Assembly: GCA_002725445.1 (NCBI GenBank)
Contig: PBPD01000095.1
Span: 1 to 5,803, forward strand
From: Rickettsiales bacterium
GTDB lineage: Bacteria > Pseudomonadota > Alphaproteobacteria > Rickettsiales > UBA3002
Direction: 5' to 3'
DNA: 5,803 nt
Of the stretch, positions 1-5,744 are shown one piece after another. The notes beneath the pieces were generated by a model. That model did no database searches and was not told the DNA's origin. It was given only the letters and a program-made list of their open reading frames with translations. Made by a program: the position numbers and the translations under genes. Numbering within the stretch: the first letter of the stretch is position 1; the number at the start of each line of letters is the position of its first letter.

Positions 1-1
1 A

Positions 2-1183
2 GGCACACCCGGCCGCATCAACGACCATCTGGAACGTGGCAGCCTGATGCTACACGACACCAGCTTCCTGGTGCTGGACGAAACCGACCGTATGCTGGAT
101 ATGGGCTTCACCATTCAGATCGAAAAGATCATGAAGTTCATGCCACAAACGCGCCAGACCATGCTGTTCTCGGCAACATTGCCGAAGGATATCGTGAAAA
201 TCGCGACAGCCTACCTGAATAATCCGGTGCGCGTAGCAGTAGATGCTACTTCGGCTCCGGCCACCAACATCAAGCACGAGATGGTGCAGGTGAGCAATGA
301 CCAGAAATACGACAAGCTGCTCGATGAGCTGAATGCACGTACTGGCTCGATCATCATGTTTGTGAAAACCAAGCATGGCACCGAGCGCATGGCAGACCGT
401 CTGTCGAAAGCGGGGCATAGTGCCAGCGCGATTCACGGTGATCTGCGTCAAAATAAGCGTGATCGTGTGATTGCCAATTTCCGCAAACAGAAAAACCGTA
501 TTCTGGTGGCAACCGACGTGGCCGCGCGCGGACTCGACATTCCGCATATCGAACATGTGATCAACTACGACCTGCCGCAATGCGCAGAGGATTACATTCA
601 CCGTATTGGCCGTACCGCACGTGCTGGCGCCGAGGGCGAAGCGATGTGCTTTGTGACGCCAGCTGACAAAGGCAAATGGCGCGCTATTGAGCGGTTGATG
701 GATCCCGATGCCGTGGCCAACGACACAGAAGAACGCTCAGCACGCCGTAGCAAGCCGGGCAGCTTCAAAAACAAGCGTCGTTTTGGTGACAAATCGAGCA
801 GCCCGTCACGTGGCAACTCACAGGGCAAATCACAGGGTAAATCCTACGGCAAGTCATTTGGCAAGCCGGGCGCTAAGCCAGCTTCCAAGCCAGAAGGCAA
901 GGACGCTGCGATGGGCGAGGGTAAGCCAGCGGCTAAATCTTTTGCGGGCAAGCCAAAGCCAAAGAGCGATGCTAAGCCTCAGGGTAAAACATTCGCTAAG
1001 GGCAGCGGTAAGCCAGCAGGCAAGCCACAGGGCAAGCCGCACGGAAAAGATCAGGCGAAATCGTATGGCAAACCCGCCGGCCAGAAGAAAAGCTTTGGTG
1101 GCAAGCCAGCAGGCAAAGCGGGCGGCAAAGCGCCATTCCGCAAGCCTCAGCGCCAAACCAATTCGGCGAAGAAAGCGGCATAA
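2..1183 (+). CDS. DEAD-box ATP-dependent RNA helicase, 5'-truncated by the window edge
   Basis: This is an RNA-dependent ATPase that unwinds short RNA duplexes, acting in the cytoplasm in ribosome assembly or RNA turnover. The reading frame is open from base 2, so the start, the Q motif and the Walker A motif lie upstream. The 393 visible residues contain motif Ib (TPGR, residues 2-5), motif II as DETD (26-29, within VLDETDRMLDMGF), motif III SAT (57-59), motif IV (IIMFVKTK, 117-124), motif V (ATDVAARGLDIP, 170-181) and motif VI (HRIGRTARAG, 200-209). After about residue 245 comes a basic low-complexity tail of some 150 residues, rich in Gly, Lys, Pro and Ser. The family is certain. The layout (DRMLDMGF, long basic tail) resembles RhlE-type helicases, but the subfamily cannot be fixed from a partial gene. 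Motif II has Thr where DEAD has Ala. The gene ends in TAA and is followed by a terminator, so it is the last gene of its transcript. Confidence 0.97.
   Translation, partial: GTPGRINDHLERGSLMLHDTSFLVLDETDRMLDMGFTIQIEKIMKFMPQTRQTMLFSATLPKDIVKIATAYLNNPVRVAVDATSAPATNIKHEMVQVSNDQKYDKLLDELNARTGSIIMFVKTKHGTERMADRLSKAGHSASAIHGDLRQNKRDRVIANFRKQKNRILVATDVAARGLDIPHIEHVINYDLPQCAEDYIHRIGRTARAGAEGEAMCFVTPADKGKWRAIERLMDPDAVANDTEERSARRSKPGSFKNKRRFGDKSSSPSRGNSQGKSQGKSYGKSFGKPGAKPASKPEGKDAAMGEGKPAAKSFAGKPKPKSDAKPQGKTFAKGSGKPAGKPQGKPHGKDQAKSYGKPAGQKKSFGGKPAGKAGGKAPFRKPQRQTNSAKKAA
818..1129 (+). repeat. In-frame 12-bp/4-residue repeat tract coding (S/P)-x-G-K units
   Basis: The helicase tail is built from degenerate four-residue units. 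Its first part reads SQGK, SQGK, SYGK, SFGK, then PGAK, PASK and PEGK, and later PAGK, PQGK and PHGK. At the DNA level this is an imperfect 12-bp periodicity, with ggcaag or ggcaaa recurring. Such tails in DEAD-box proteins are disordered, bind RNA non-specifically and can promote condensate formation. The periodicity also leaves the other frames open, which explains long spurious ORFs on both strands here. Confidence 0.85.
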
Positions 1184-1214
1184 ATCTGCTTTCTATCGTC
1201 TGAACGACATAAAG

Positions 1215-1243
1215 AAGCTCGCGGGCAACCGCGGGCTTTTTTT
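1215..1243 (+). terminator. Rho-independent terminator of the helicase gene
   Basis: A 10-bp stem (aagctcgcgg paired with ccgcgggctt, one G-T pair) closes a GCAA tetraloop and runs into seven T residues. It lies 31 bases after the helicase stop codon. It separates the helicase from the AT-rich gene that follows. Confidence 0.92.
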
Positions 1244-1271
1244 GTGGTTACATTTTTTTGTTTTTCGTTAA

Positions 1272-1287
1272 GCGTCTATTCTGACGC
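1272..1287. promoter_or_regulatory. Small inverted repeat in the leader of the HEPN gene, possible operator
   Basis: GCGTC-TATTCT-GACGC is a 5-bp inverted repeat with a 6-base spacer, 22 bases before the start codon. The spacer TATTCT could serve as a -10 element, with the T-rich stretch 1252-1265 upstream, but no convincing -35 is visible. The repeat may be a protein-binding site or a chance palindrome. Confidence 0.22.
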
Positions 1288-1297
1288 AATCTGTTGC

Positions 1298-1302
1298 AAG
1301 GG
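1298..1302 (+). promoter_or_regulatory. Ribosome binding site that decides the HEPN start
   Basis: AAGGG lies 7 bases before the ATG at 1310. The frame stays open upstream to an earlier possible start at 1244. That start overlaps the helicase terminator region and has no Shine-Dalgarno sequence, so the ATG at 1310 is preferred. Confidence 0.75.
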
Positions 1303-1309
1303 TAGTGTT

Positions 1310-1924
1310 ATGGACTCTAAAGAAATTGAAGAACGCCTAAAAAGCGAAGTGTATTGGTGTCAAATCACCTATCAGTTAATTGATGAATGTATTTTTCCAG
1401 TTGATAAAAAACACTGTTTAGAGCCAGCTCAAACTGTTTTCAACAGGCTTTATACAATTCTGGTAGACTATTTATGCATGCGAATTGGTAGGTTATTCGA
1501 TCGAGCGCAAACTGCTGGAAACGAGAATTTCTCATTTGAGTGGATGAAAAAGCATATCAACGCTGTACAAACAGAATTTTGTGCTAAGGAAGATAGTGCT
1601 GTAGACAGCATTAAGTCTTATAGAAATAAATACTTAGCTCATTCAGACCTAAAGACCGTAGACTCCCAACTTGCTAATCATAAAAAATTTTTGGTAGATG
1701 CTGGGATTGCATTGCAGATACTTCATAGAAATCTTGCAATAGTGCGTTATCATAATGGCAATGAATCTGATTATGCGAGGAAGATTGAAGTTCTTCCGCA
1801 CAGAGACTTTATTAATTTAGTGTGCTGTGGCGCGTTTATGAATGAACGGCTCAATGATAAGAATAACCTTGGCCTGACGCATGAATATGTGAAATGGCTG
1901 AATAGCGAATCTTGTAAAAATTAA
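1310..1924 (+). CDS. HEPN domain protein of the AbiU2 type, putative RNase effector
   Basis: The protein is 204 residues, cytoplasmic, with no signal peptide or membrane segment. It is helix-rich in appearance and contains RNKYLAH (residues 105-111), which fits the HEPN ribonuclease motif Rx4-6H with a polar residue after Arg. An upstream helix contains IGRLFDRA (Arg61 to Asp64 in the RLFD part), an arrangement typical of the AbiU2 branch. HEPN domains of this kind are RNA-cutting toxins or abortive-infection effectors, though some are inactive or structural. No target can be read from the sequence. The gene is markedly AT-rich compared with its neighbours: bases 1381-1440 hold 19 G+C of 60. 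The stop codon is 23 bases before the oxidoreductase start, so the two are probably co-transcribed. No antitoxin-like partner such as a MNT nucleotidyltransferase is adjacent. The HEPN fold assignment is likely; the biological role is inferred. Confidence 0.72.
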   Translation: MDSKEIEERLKSEVYWCQITYQLIDECIFPVDKKHCLEPAQTVFNRLYTILVDYLCMRIGRLFDRAQTAGNENFSFEWMKKHINAVQTEFCAKEDSAVDSIKSYRNKYLAHSDLKTVDSQLANHKKFLVDAGIALQILHRNLAIVRYHNGNESDYARKIEVLPHRDFINLVCCGAFMNERLNDKNNLGLTHEYVKWLNSESCKN

Positions 1925-1947
1925 GTCTTATTTAGGGGGCAGGCCAT

Positions 1948-3390
1948 ATGAATGAGCGTCAGGTTGATATTGCGATTATAGGCACCGGTACGTCTGGTAT
2001 GGGGGCATACCGCGAAGCCGTTAAATTTACCAATAATGTTGTGCTCATCGAAGGTGGTGAATATGGCACCACCTGCGCACGTGTGGGGTGTATGCCCTCT
2101 AAGCTGCTGATCGCGCCTGCGGAAGTGCGCCATCGCGCGGAGACATATCAGCAATTTGGCTTGAACGGTGCTGTGCCTGCGGTTGATGGCAAAGCGGTGA
2201 TGAAACGGGTGCGCGAGGAGCGCGACCGGTTCGTTGGTTTTGTTAAGCAAGCGGTGGAAAGCTTTGAGCCAACGCATCGCGTCCATGCCTATGCCGAATT
2301 TGTAGACGACCATACGTTGAAACTCTCGAACGGCGATATAATCAAAGCAGAGCGTATCGTGATTGCTACTGGTTCGCGCCCCTATATTCCTGCTGCGTTT
2401 GAAGCCGCCGGAGATCGGGTTATTACCAACGATGACGTTTTTTATTGGGAGGATCTTCCGAAATCCGTTGCCGTATTTGGTGCGGGGGTCATCGGGTTGG
2501 AGCTTGGGCTGGCTTTACACCGTCTTGGGGTGCAGGTGCATTTGTTTGGTCGGGGCAATGCCGTCGGGCCGTTGAGCGATCCTGACATTAAGGCCTATGC
2601 CCTTAACACCTTCGTGGCGGAGTTTCCTTTTCATGGTGATGCTAAGGTGCTGAAGATTGAAAAGATTGGTGAAGGGGTGAGTATTACATTCCGGGACACA
2701 CCCGATGCACCTGAGGAAACCAAACTATTCGATTATTTGCTGGCGGCAACAGGGCGCAGGCCAAATGTGGATAAGCTGGGGCTTGAGAATACGTCGCTAA
2801 AGCGTACTGAGCGGGGCATGCCTATTTATAACCCAATGTCTATGCAATGCGGGGATAGTCATATCTTTATTGCCGGAGATGCAAACGGCGATATCCCGTT
2901 GCTTCACGAAGCGGCAGACGAAGGACGGCTTGCCGGAGAAAATGCCGGACGCTATCCTGAAATCTTCAAGCGTGCCCGAAAAACACCGCTTGGCGTGGTG
3001 TTCTCTGACCCTCAAATTGCTACGGCTGGCCAATCTTACCGAGAGCTCAAAGAGGGTGGTGTGAGTTTTTCTATTGGCGTTGCAGATTTTGAAGATCAGG
3101 GGCGCAGCCGCGTCATGCTAGTCAATAAAGGGCTTATGCATCTGTATGGCGACCGCGAGACGGGCTGTTTGCTTGGCGCGGAAATGATCGGGCCCGAACA
3201 TGAGCATTTGGCGCATTTACTTGCATGGTGCATCCAGATGCGTATGAACGTCGCCGATATATTGCAGATGCCGTTTTATCACCCCGTTATTGAAGAAGGA
3301 CTACGGTCTGGTTTGCGCCATTTGCTGCACGAAATGGGCATGGGGCCACAGCCACCACTACGCTGTATTGATTGCGGACCGGGCAGCTAA
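1948..3390 (+). CDS. FAD/NAD(P)-dependent disulfide oxidoreductase, dihydrolipoamide dehydrogenase-like
   Basis: This 480-residue class I flavoprotein disulfide reductase has the usual family length. It starts at an ATG preceded by AGGGGG (1934-1939). Visible elements are the FAD-binding GTGTSG (12-17), the redox disulfide Cys43/Cys48 in TTCARVGC, the second dinucleotide-binding GAGVIG (178-183), the FAD motif AGD (309-311), and the C-terminal dimerisation domain with the His445/Glu450 dyad in HPVIEE. Electrons pass from NAD(P)H through FAD to the cysteine pair, or in reverse. The TTCARVGCMPSK signature differs from the TCLNVGC of housekeeping E3 subunits, and no 2-oxo-acid dehydrogenase genes are nearby, so the substrate is unknown. 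The strand after the second Rossmann motif ends in HLFGRG with no acidic residue, which favours NADPH over NADH. The protein ends in a CIDC pair (473-476). It lies between two AT-rich genes on the same strand. Confidence 0.93.
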   Translation: MNERQVDIAIIGTGTSGMGAYREAVKFTNNVVLIEGGEYGTTCARVGCMPSKLLIAPAEVRHRAETYQQFGLNGAVPAVDGKAVMKRVREERDRFVGFVKQAVESFEPTHRVHAYAEFVDDHTLKLSNGDIIKAERIVIATGSRPYIPAAFEAAGDRVITNDDVFYWEDLPKSVAVFGAGVIGLELGLALHRLGVQVHLFGRGNAVGPLSDPDIKAYALNTFVAEFPFHGDAKVLKIEKIGEGVSITFRDTPDAPEETKLFDYLLAATGRRPNVDKLGLENTSLKRTERGMPIYNPMSMQCGDSHIFIAGDANGDIPLLHEAADEGRLAGENAGRYPEIFKRARKTPLGVVFSDPQIATAGQSYRELKEGGVSFSIGVADFEDQGRSRVMLVNKGLMHLYGDRETGCLLGAEMIGPEHEHLAHLLAWCIQMRMNVADILQMPFYHPVIEEGLRSGLRHLLHEMGMGPQPPLRCIDCGPGS

Positions 3391-3453
3391 GCGCGTGGTT
3401 GCACTTGAAATGGCGGTAAATGTTTGGAGAAATAAATAAAAGTAGGCGTGTGA

Positions 3454-4080
3454 ATGAAGGGTGGTGATTTGGAGAAACGGCACTTAGAGCTTTCAAAAGC
3501 GATGGTTGAAGCAGATGGAAGCAATATATTTCCCATAGATCTGTATGCTTTTGGTTGTCTCAAACGTTCGCTTGCGAATTGCAAAGGTTTTTACTCCCTG
3601 ATTTCTTCAAGAAACTTAATATGTGCTGCTGGTATTATTCGTATGCAGCTTGATACACTGCTTAGATTCTATGCAGTTTTTCTAGTTTCAGATCCTCATG
3701 CTTTCACATCCAAAGTGATGGGCGGTGAAAGAGTAAAAGACTTTCAAGATATGGCTGGGAAGAAGTTAACGGATGCACACCTTAAACGGACTTTATCAAA
3801 AATGTATCCTTGGATGGAGAATGTCTATAATGAAACCTCAGGATATATTCATTTTTCAAAGAAGCATATTAATTCCGCTATTAACCAGATATCAGAGGAT
3901 GGATCGTTTGATATTCTCATATCGTCAGAAGATATTGAGCGAGCAGAACCTTATTACGATGAAGCCTGCGGCGCTTTTTTCAATATAACGAGCATTTTTC
4001 TTGATTACATAGAGGGATGGGTTGTCACGAAAAACAATCCCAAGTTGCTTGCAGACGTGAAGGAAGGGCTAAATACTTAA
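3454..4080 (+). CDS. Unrecognised helical protein with YxxxSxxxH motif, possibly HEPN-like
   Basis: I do not recognise this 208-residue protein with certainty. It has no signal peptide. Residues 35-75 look like two amphipathic helices, with RNLICAAGIIRMQLDTLLRF in the middle. A conserved-looking block YNETSGYIH (125-133) is followed by FSKKH. The Y-x3-S-x3-H pattern in an all-helical protein recalls DUF5677 and other HEPN-like families, but a canonical Rx4-6H catalytic motif is absent, so nuclease activity should not be assumed. The start is bounded by a TGA stop at 3451-3453 directly before the ATG. The ribosome binding site is weak: AGG at 3444-3446, 7 bases away, with a better GGAGA (3426-3430) too distant. 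The gene is AT-rich (21 G+C of 60 in bases 3601-3660), like the HEPN gene and unlike the oxidoreductase. It lies 63 bases after the oxidoreductase with no terminator between, so co-transcription is possible. A strong hairpin follows 62 bases downstream. Confidence 0.85.
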   Translation: MKGGDLEKRHLELSKAMVEADGSNIFPIDLYAFGCLKRSLANCKGFYSLISSRNLICAAGIIRMQLDTLLRFYAVFLVSDPHAFTSKVMGGERVKDFQDMAGKKLTDAHLKRTLSKMYPWMENVYNETSGYIHFSKKHINSAINQISEDGSFDILISSEDIERAEPYYDEACGAFFNITSIFLDYIEGWVVTKNNPKLLADVKEGLNT

Positions 4081-4142
4081 TGCTTGCGCTCATTAAGCTA
4101 TTTGTCGAACCCTCTGCTCGGGCTCTCATCCGCCTTCCACAA

Positions 4143-4182
4143 ACAATTAAGGGCAGCCCCAAAAGAGGCTGCCCTTAATTGT
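4143..4182 (+). terminator. Perfect 16-bp inverted repeat, terminator of the three-gene unit
   Basis: ACAATTAAGGGCAGCC pairs perfectly with the arm at 4167-4182 across an 8-base loop (ccaaaaga). The G+C-rich core is followed by TTAATT within the stem, which can act as a weak U-tract on either strand. Its place 62 bases after the stop of the unrecognised gene makes terminator the likeliest role. Its right end abuts the tRNA-end copy. Confidence 0.75.
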
Positions 4183-4200
4183 GGCGGAGAGGGAGGGATT
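4182..4200 (-). repeat. Second copy of the 3' end of tRNA-Ser, candidate attachment site
   Basis: The 19 bases tggcggagagggagggatt are identical to 4324-4342, the 3' end of the tRNA-Ser gene, in the same orientation. On the - strand they cover part of the T-loop, the 3' strand of the T-stem, the 3' acceptor strand, the discriminator base and CCA. The match ends abruptly in the T-loop, and no other tRNA part follows, so this is not a second tRNA gene. Tyrosine integrases commonly use exactly this 3' segment as the attachment core. Confidence 0.6.
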
Positions 4201-4278
4201 GACATCGCTTCGCTCGTCCGTCTCGCGCTGTTGCGCTCGGCGTCGAACGTCGTTTTCATCCCAAGCGTCACTATTCAC
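4201..4278. other. Non-coding spacer between the tRNA-end copy and the tRNA terminator
   Basis: No gene or known element is seen. The stretch is rich in short cgctcg/cgtcg words, which could be a degraded remnant. The open frame that crosses it also runs through the tRNA and the hairpins and is not credible as protein. Confidence 0.5.
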
Positions 4279-4280
4279 AT

Positions 4281-4307
4281 AAAAATAAGGCGCCTGTTGG
4301 CGCTTAT
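4281..4307 (-). terminator. Terminator of tRNA-Ser
   Basis: Read on the - strand, ATAAGCGCC, loop AACA and GGCGCCTTAT form a stem with one bulged base, followed by a run of T. The hairpin lies just after the tRNA 3' end. The flanking A and T runs (4281-4285 and 4312-4316) make it symmetrical, so it could also stop transcription from the left. Confidence 0.8.
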
Positions 4308-4320
4308 CTCATTTTTATAT

Positions 4321-4414
<94 letters not shown>

Positions 4415-4452
4415 GCGGTAGGCGATTGCTAGTCGAATCGGAAGAAAGCGGG

Positions 4453-4479
4453 TGTATAGCAATTTGTAGAATAAATCAA
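4453..4479 (-). promoter_or_regulatory. Putative sigma-70-type promoter of tRNA-Ser
   Basis: On the - strand TTGATT (4474-4479) and TATACA (4453-4458) are spaced by 15 bases, a little short. The -10 is followed directly by CCCGC, a G+C-rich discriminator typical of stringently controlled stable-RNA promoters. The start point would lie about 30 bases before the tRNA. A (GC)5 run (4481-4490) sits just upstream of the -35. Confidence 0.5.
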
Positions 4480-4528
4480 GGCGCGCGCGCAGATTTTCTC
4501 GGCATAGGCGCTGTGATGGCTGGCGGTG

Positions 4529-5395
4529 CTAGCGGTGACGGGCAAAAAAGGCGCTGACATCCTGCAGTACCGGATAGCTGGAGCGCAGGGGAATGCTGAG
4601 CGCGGCGGCGGTGTCGATATGGTCGGCGGTGTCGTAAATGCGGGTCTGTACGGTGCCGCCTGCCTGCTCAATCTTCTGCTGCATGCGGGTGAGGTTGGTG
4701 AGGGCGACGATGGTGTCTTTGCGGCCATGGATGAGTAGCATCGGCGGTGCGCTGGCATCTACATAGGTGGCGGGCATGGCGCTGTCGAGCGGGTCGGCGG
4801 GTGCGAAAATGGCGATGATGTCTTTGTCACTTGGCTCAAAATCGTAGGGGCCAGATAGGCCGGCAAAGGTTTTGAGGTTGCTGCGGTCGCTGCCGGCTGC
4901 TTCCAAAAACGCAGGGTTGCTGGCAAGCATGGCGGCAATGTGTGCGCCGGCGGAATGCCCCACCAGATAGAATTGCGATGCGTTGCCGCCATAGCTGGCT
5001 ATATTGTTTTCCAGCCATGCATAGGCACGAGCGATGTCTTGTGTGAAGCGCGGGTAGCGTGCGGGTGGGTATTTGGCGTAATCCGCGATGGCCACGATGT
5101 AACCTTGCGAGGTAAATGCTTCGGCGGCGAAGGCGTACATGCCTTTATGGCCCTTCTGCCAGCTGCCGCCATAGACAAACAGGATGACCGGGCGCGGTGT
5201 GGAATAGGCGTCGGCGGGCGGCGTGTAGATGTCGAGTTTCTGGTGTTCGGCCTCGCCATAGGCAAGGTCTGCATGGCGCACCTGATCGGAGCATAGATAG
5301 GCGATGCTGTTGGCGGCGGTGGTGCCTAGCTGCGTGCAGGCGGTCAGCAGCAGGCTGAACATGCCAAGGGCGATATAAGAAACGGATCGGTGCAT
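4529..5395 (-). CDS. Alpha/beta-hydrolase lipoprotein, BD-FAE/carboxylesterase-like
   Basis: This is a predicted exported lipoprotein esterase of 288 residues. The N-terminus MHRSVSYIALGMFSLLLTAC is a lipoprotein signal peptide with lipobox LTAC and Cys20 as the lipid-bearing residue. Thr at +2 suggests sorting to the outer membrane if the Lol rule applies. The mature part has the oxyanion-hole motif YGGSW (75-79, Tyr instead of the common His, a known variant in this group), the nucleophile elbow GHSAG (146-150, Ser148), and probable acid and base Asp227 (HGRKD) and His259 (DTADH). The family hydrolyses carboxylic esters or amides, including N-formylkynurenine in some members; the substrate here is unknown. 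An in-frame ATG at 5417-5419 would add eight residues. The inner start gives the more typical signal peptide, although neither has a clear ribosome binding site. A hairpin lies just upstream, so expression may depend on read-through or on a promoter overlapping the hairpin. Confidence 0.92.
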   Translation of the reverse strand: MHRSVSYIALGMFSLLLTACTQLGTTAANSIAYLCSDQVRHADLAYGEAEHQKLDIYTPPADAYSTPRPVILFVYGGSWQKGHKGMYAFAAEAFTSQGYIVAIADYAKYPPARYPRFTQDIARAYAWLENNIASYGGNASQFYLVGHSAGAHIAAMLASNPAFLEAAGSDRSNLKTFAGLSGPYDFEPSDKDIIAIFAPADPLDSAMPATYVDASAPPMLLIHGRKDTIVALTNLTRMQQKIEQAGGTVQTRIYDTADHIDTAAALSIPLRSSYPVLQDVSAFFARHR

Positions 5396-5422
5396 AAGGT
5401 GGCTGTGGGCTGTGAACATGCA

Positions 5423-5460
5423 AAAGGGCCGCGTGTGGGGGTAATGGAATGCGGCCCTTT
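5423..5460 (-). terminator. Hairpin between the His-rich gene and the hydrolase gene
   Basis: AAAGGGCCGC and GCGGCCCTTT form a 10-bp perfect stem around an 18-base loop. Read on the - strand, the second arm runs into TTTTG, so it should terminate or attenuate transcripts leaving the His-rich gene. It ends only 27 bases before the hydrolase start at 5395. Confidence 0.7.
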
Positions 5461-5480
5461 ATAACCTATGATGCTACGGT

Positions 5481-5744
5481 TTAGTAGCGCTTATGTTTTT
5501 TGTGCTTTTTCTTATGGTATTTCTTGTCGTGATCGCACATGCGCTTTTTGGCGAATTTGTCGCCGTAATTATAGCGGCCGTCGCGGTCGCGTGCGGTGCG
5601 GTCATACTCGCTCACACCATAGAGATGTTCCTGATCGTGATAGACGGTGTGGTGAGATTTGCAGTCGTGTTTGTGATGGCCTGCCTGCGCCATAGTGGCG
5701 GTGCCAAGCAAGGCCAGCGATGCGATAAGTGTAGTCTTCAACAT
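5481..5744 (-). CDS. Small exported His/Lys-rich protein, possible metal binder
   Basis: The protein is 87 residues and I know no named family for it. Residues 1-21 are a clear Sec signal peptide (MLKTTLIASLALLGTATMAQA) with an AQA cleavage site, giving a periplasmic or secreted product of 66 residues. The mature part starts Gly-His-His-Lys-His and has eleven His: seven between 23 and 40, and four between 72 and 84. It has two Cys (28 and 70) that could form a disulfide, and a very basic end, KKKHKKHKRY. The middle (45-64) is rich in Asp, Arg and Tyr. The start is well supported: GAGGA (5753-5757) lies 8 bases before the ATG. Metal binding is inferred from composition and is not shown. The gene is followed by a hairpin at 5423-5460. 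Confidence 0.85.
   Translation of the reverse strand: MLKTTLIASLALLGTATMAQAGHHKHDCKSHHTVYHDQEHLYGVSEYDRTARDRDGRYNYGDKFAKKRMCDHDKKYHKKKHKKHKRY

Noticed and set aside
50..601. 183-codon frame on the - strand
   Set aside because: It is antisense to the conserved helicase motifs, which are under clear coding constraint on the + strand.
708..1271. 187-codon frame on the + strand and 100-codon frame on the - strand over the helicase tail
   Set aside because: Both are shadows of the 12-bp repeat tract, with composition set by the repeat, and the + strand frame runs through the terminator.
1244..1309. N-terminal extension of the HEPN protein by 22 residues
   Set aside because: The upstream start touches the terminator U-tract, lacks a ribosome binding site and would code an atypical Phe/Cys-rich leader. 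AAGGG before the ATG at 1310 fits better.
1948..3390. Naming the oxidoreductase lpdA or gor
   Set aside because: The active-site signature, cofactor loop and lack of neighbouring dehydrogenase genes do not fit a housekeeping E3, and the glutathione-binding residues cannot be confirmed by eye.
4183..4278. A second, complete tRNA-Ser gene
   Set aside because: Only the 3' 19 bases match. Anticodon arm, D arm and 5' acceptor strand are absent.
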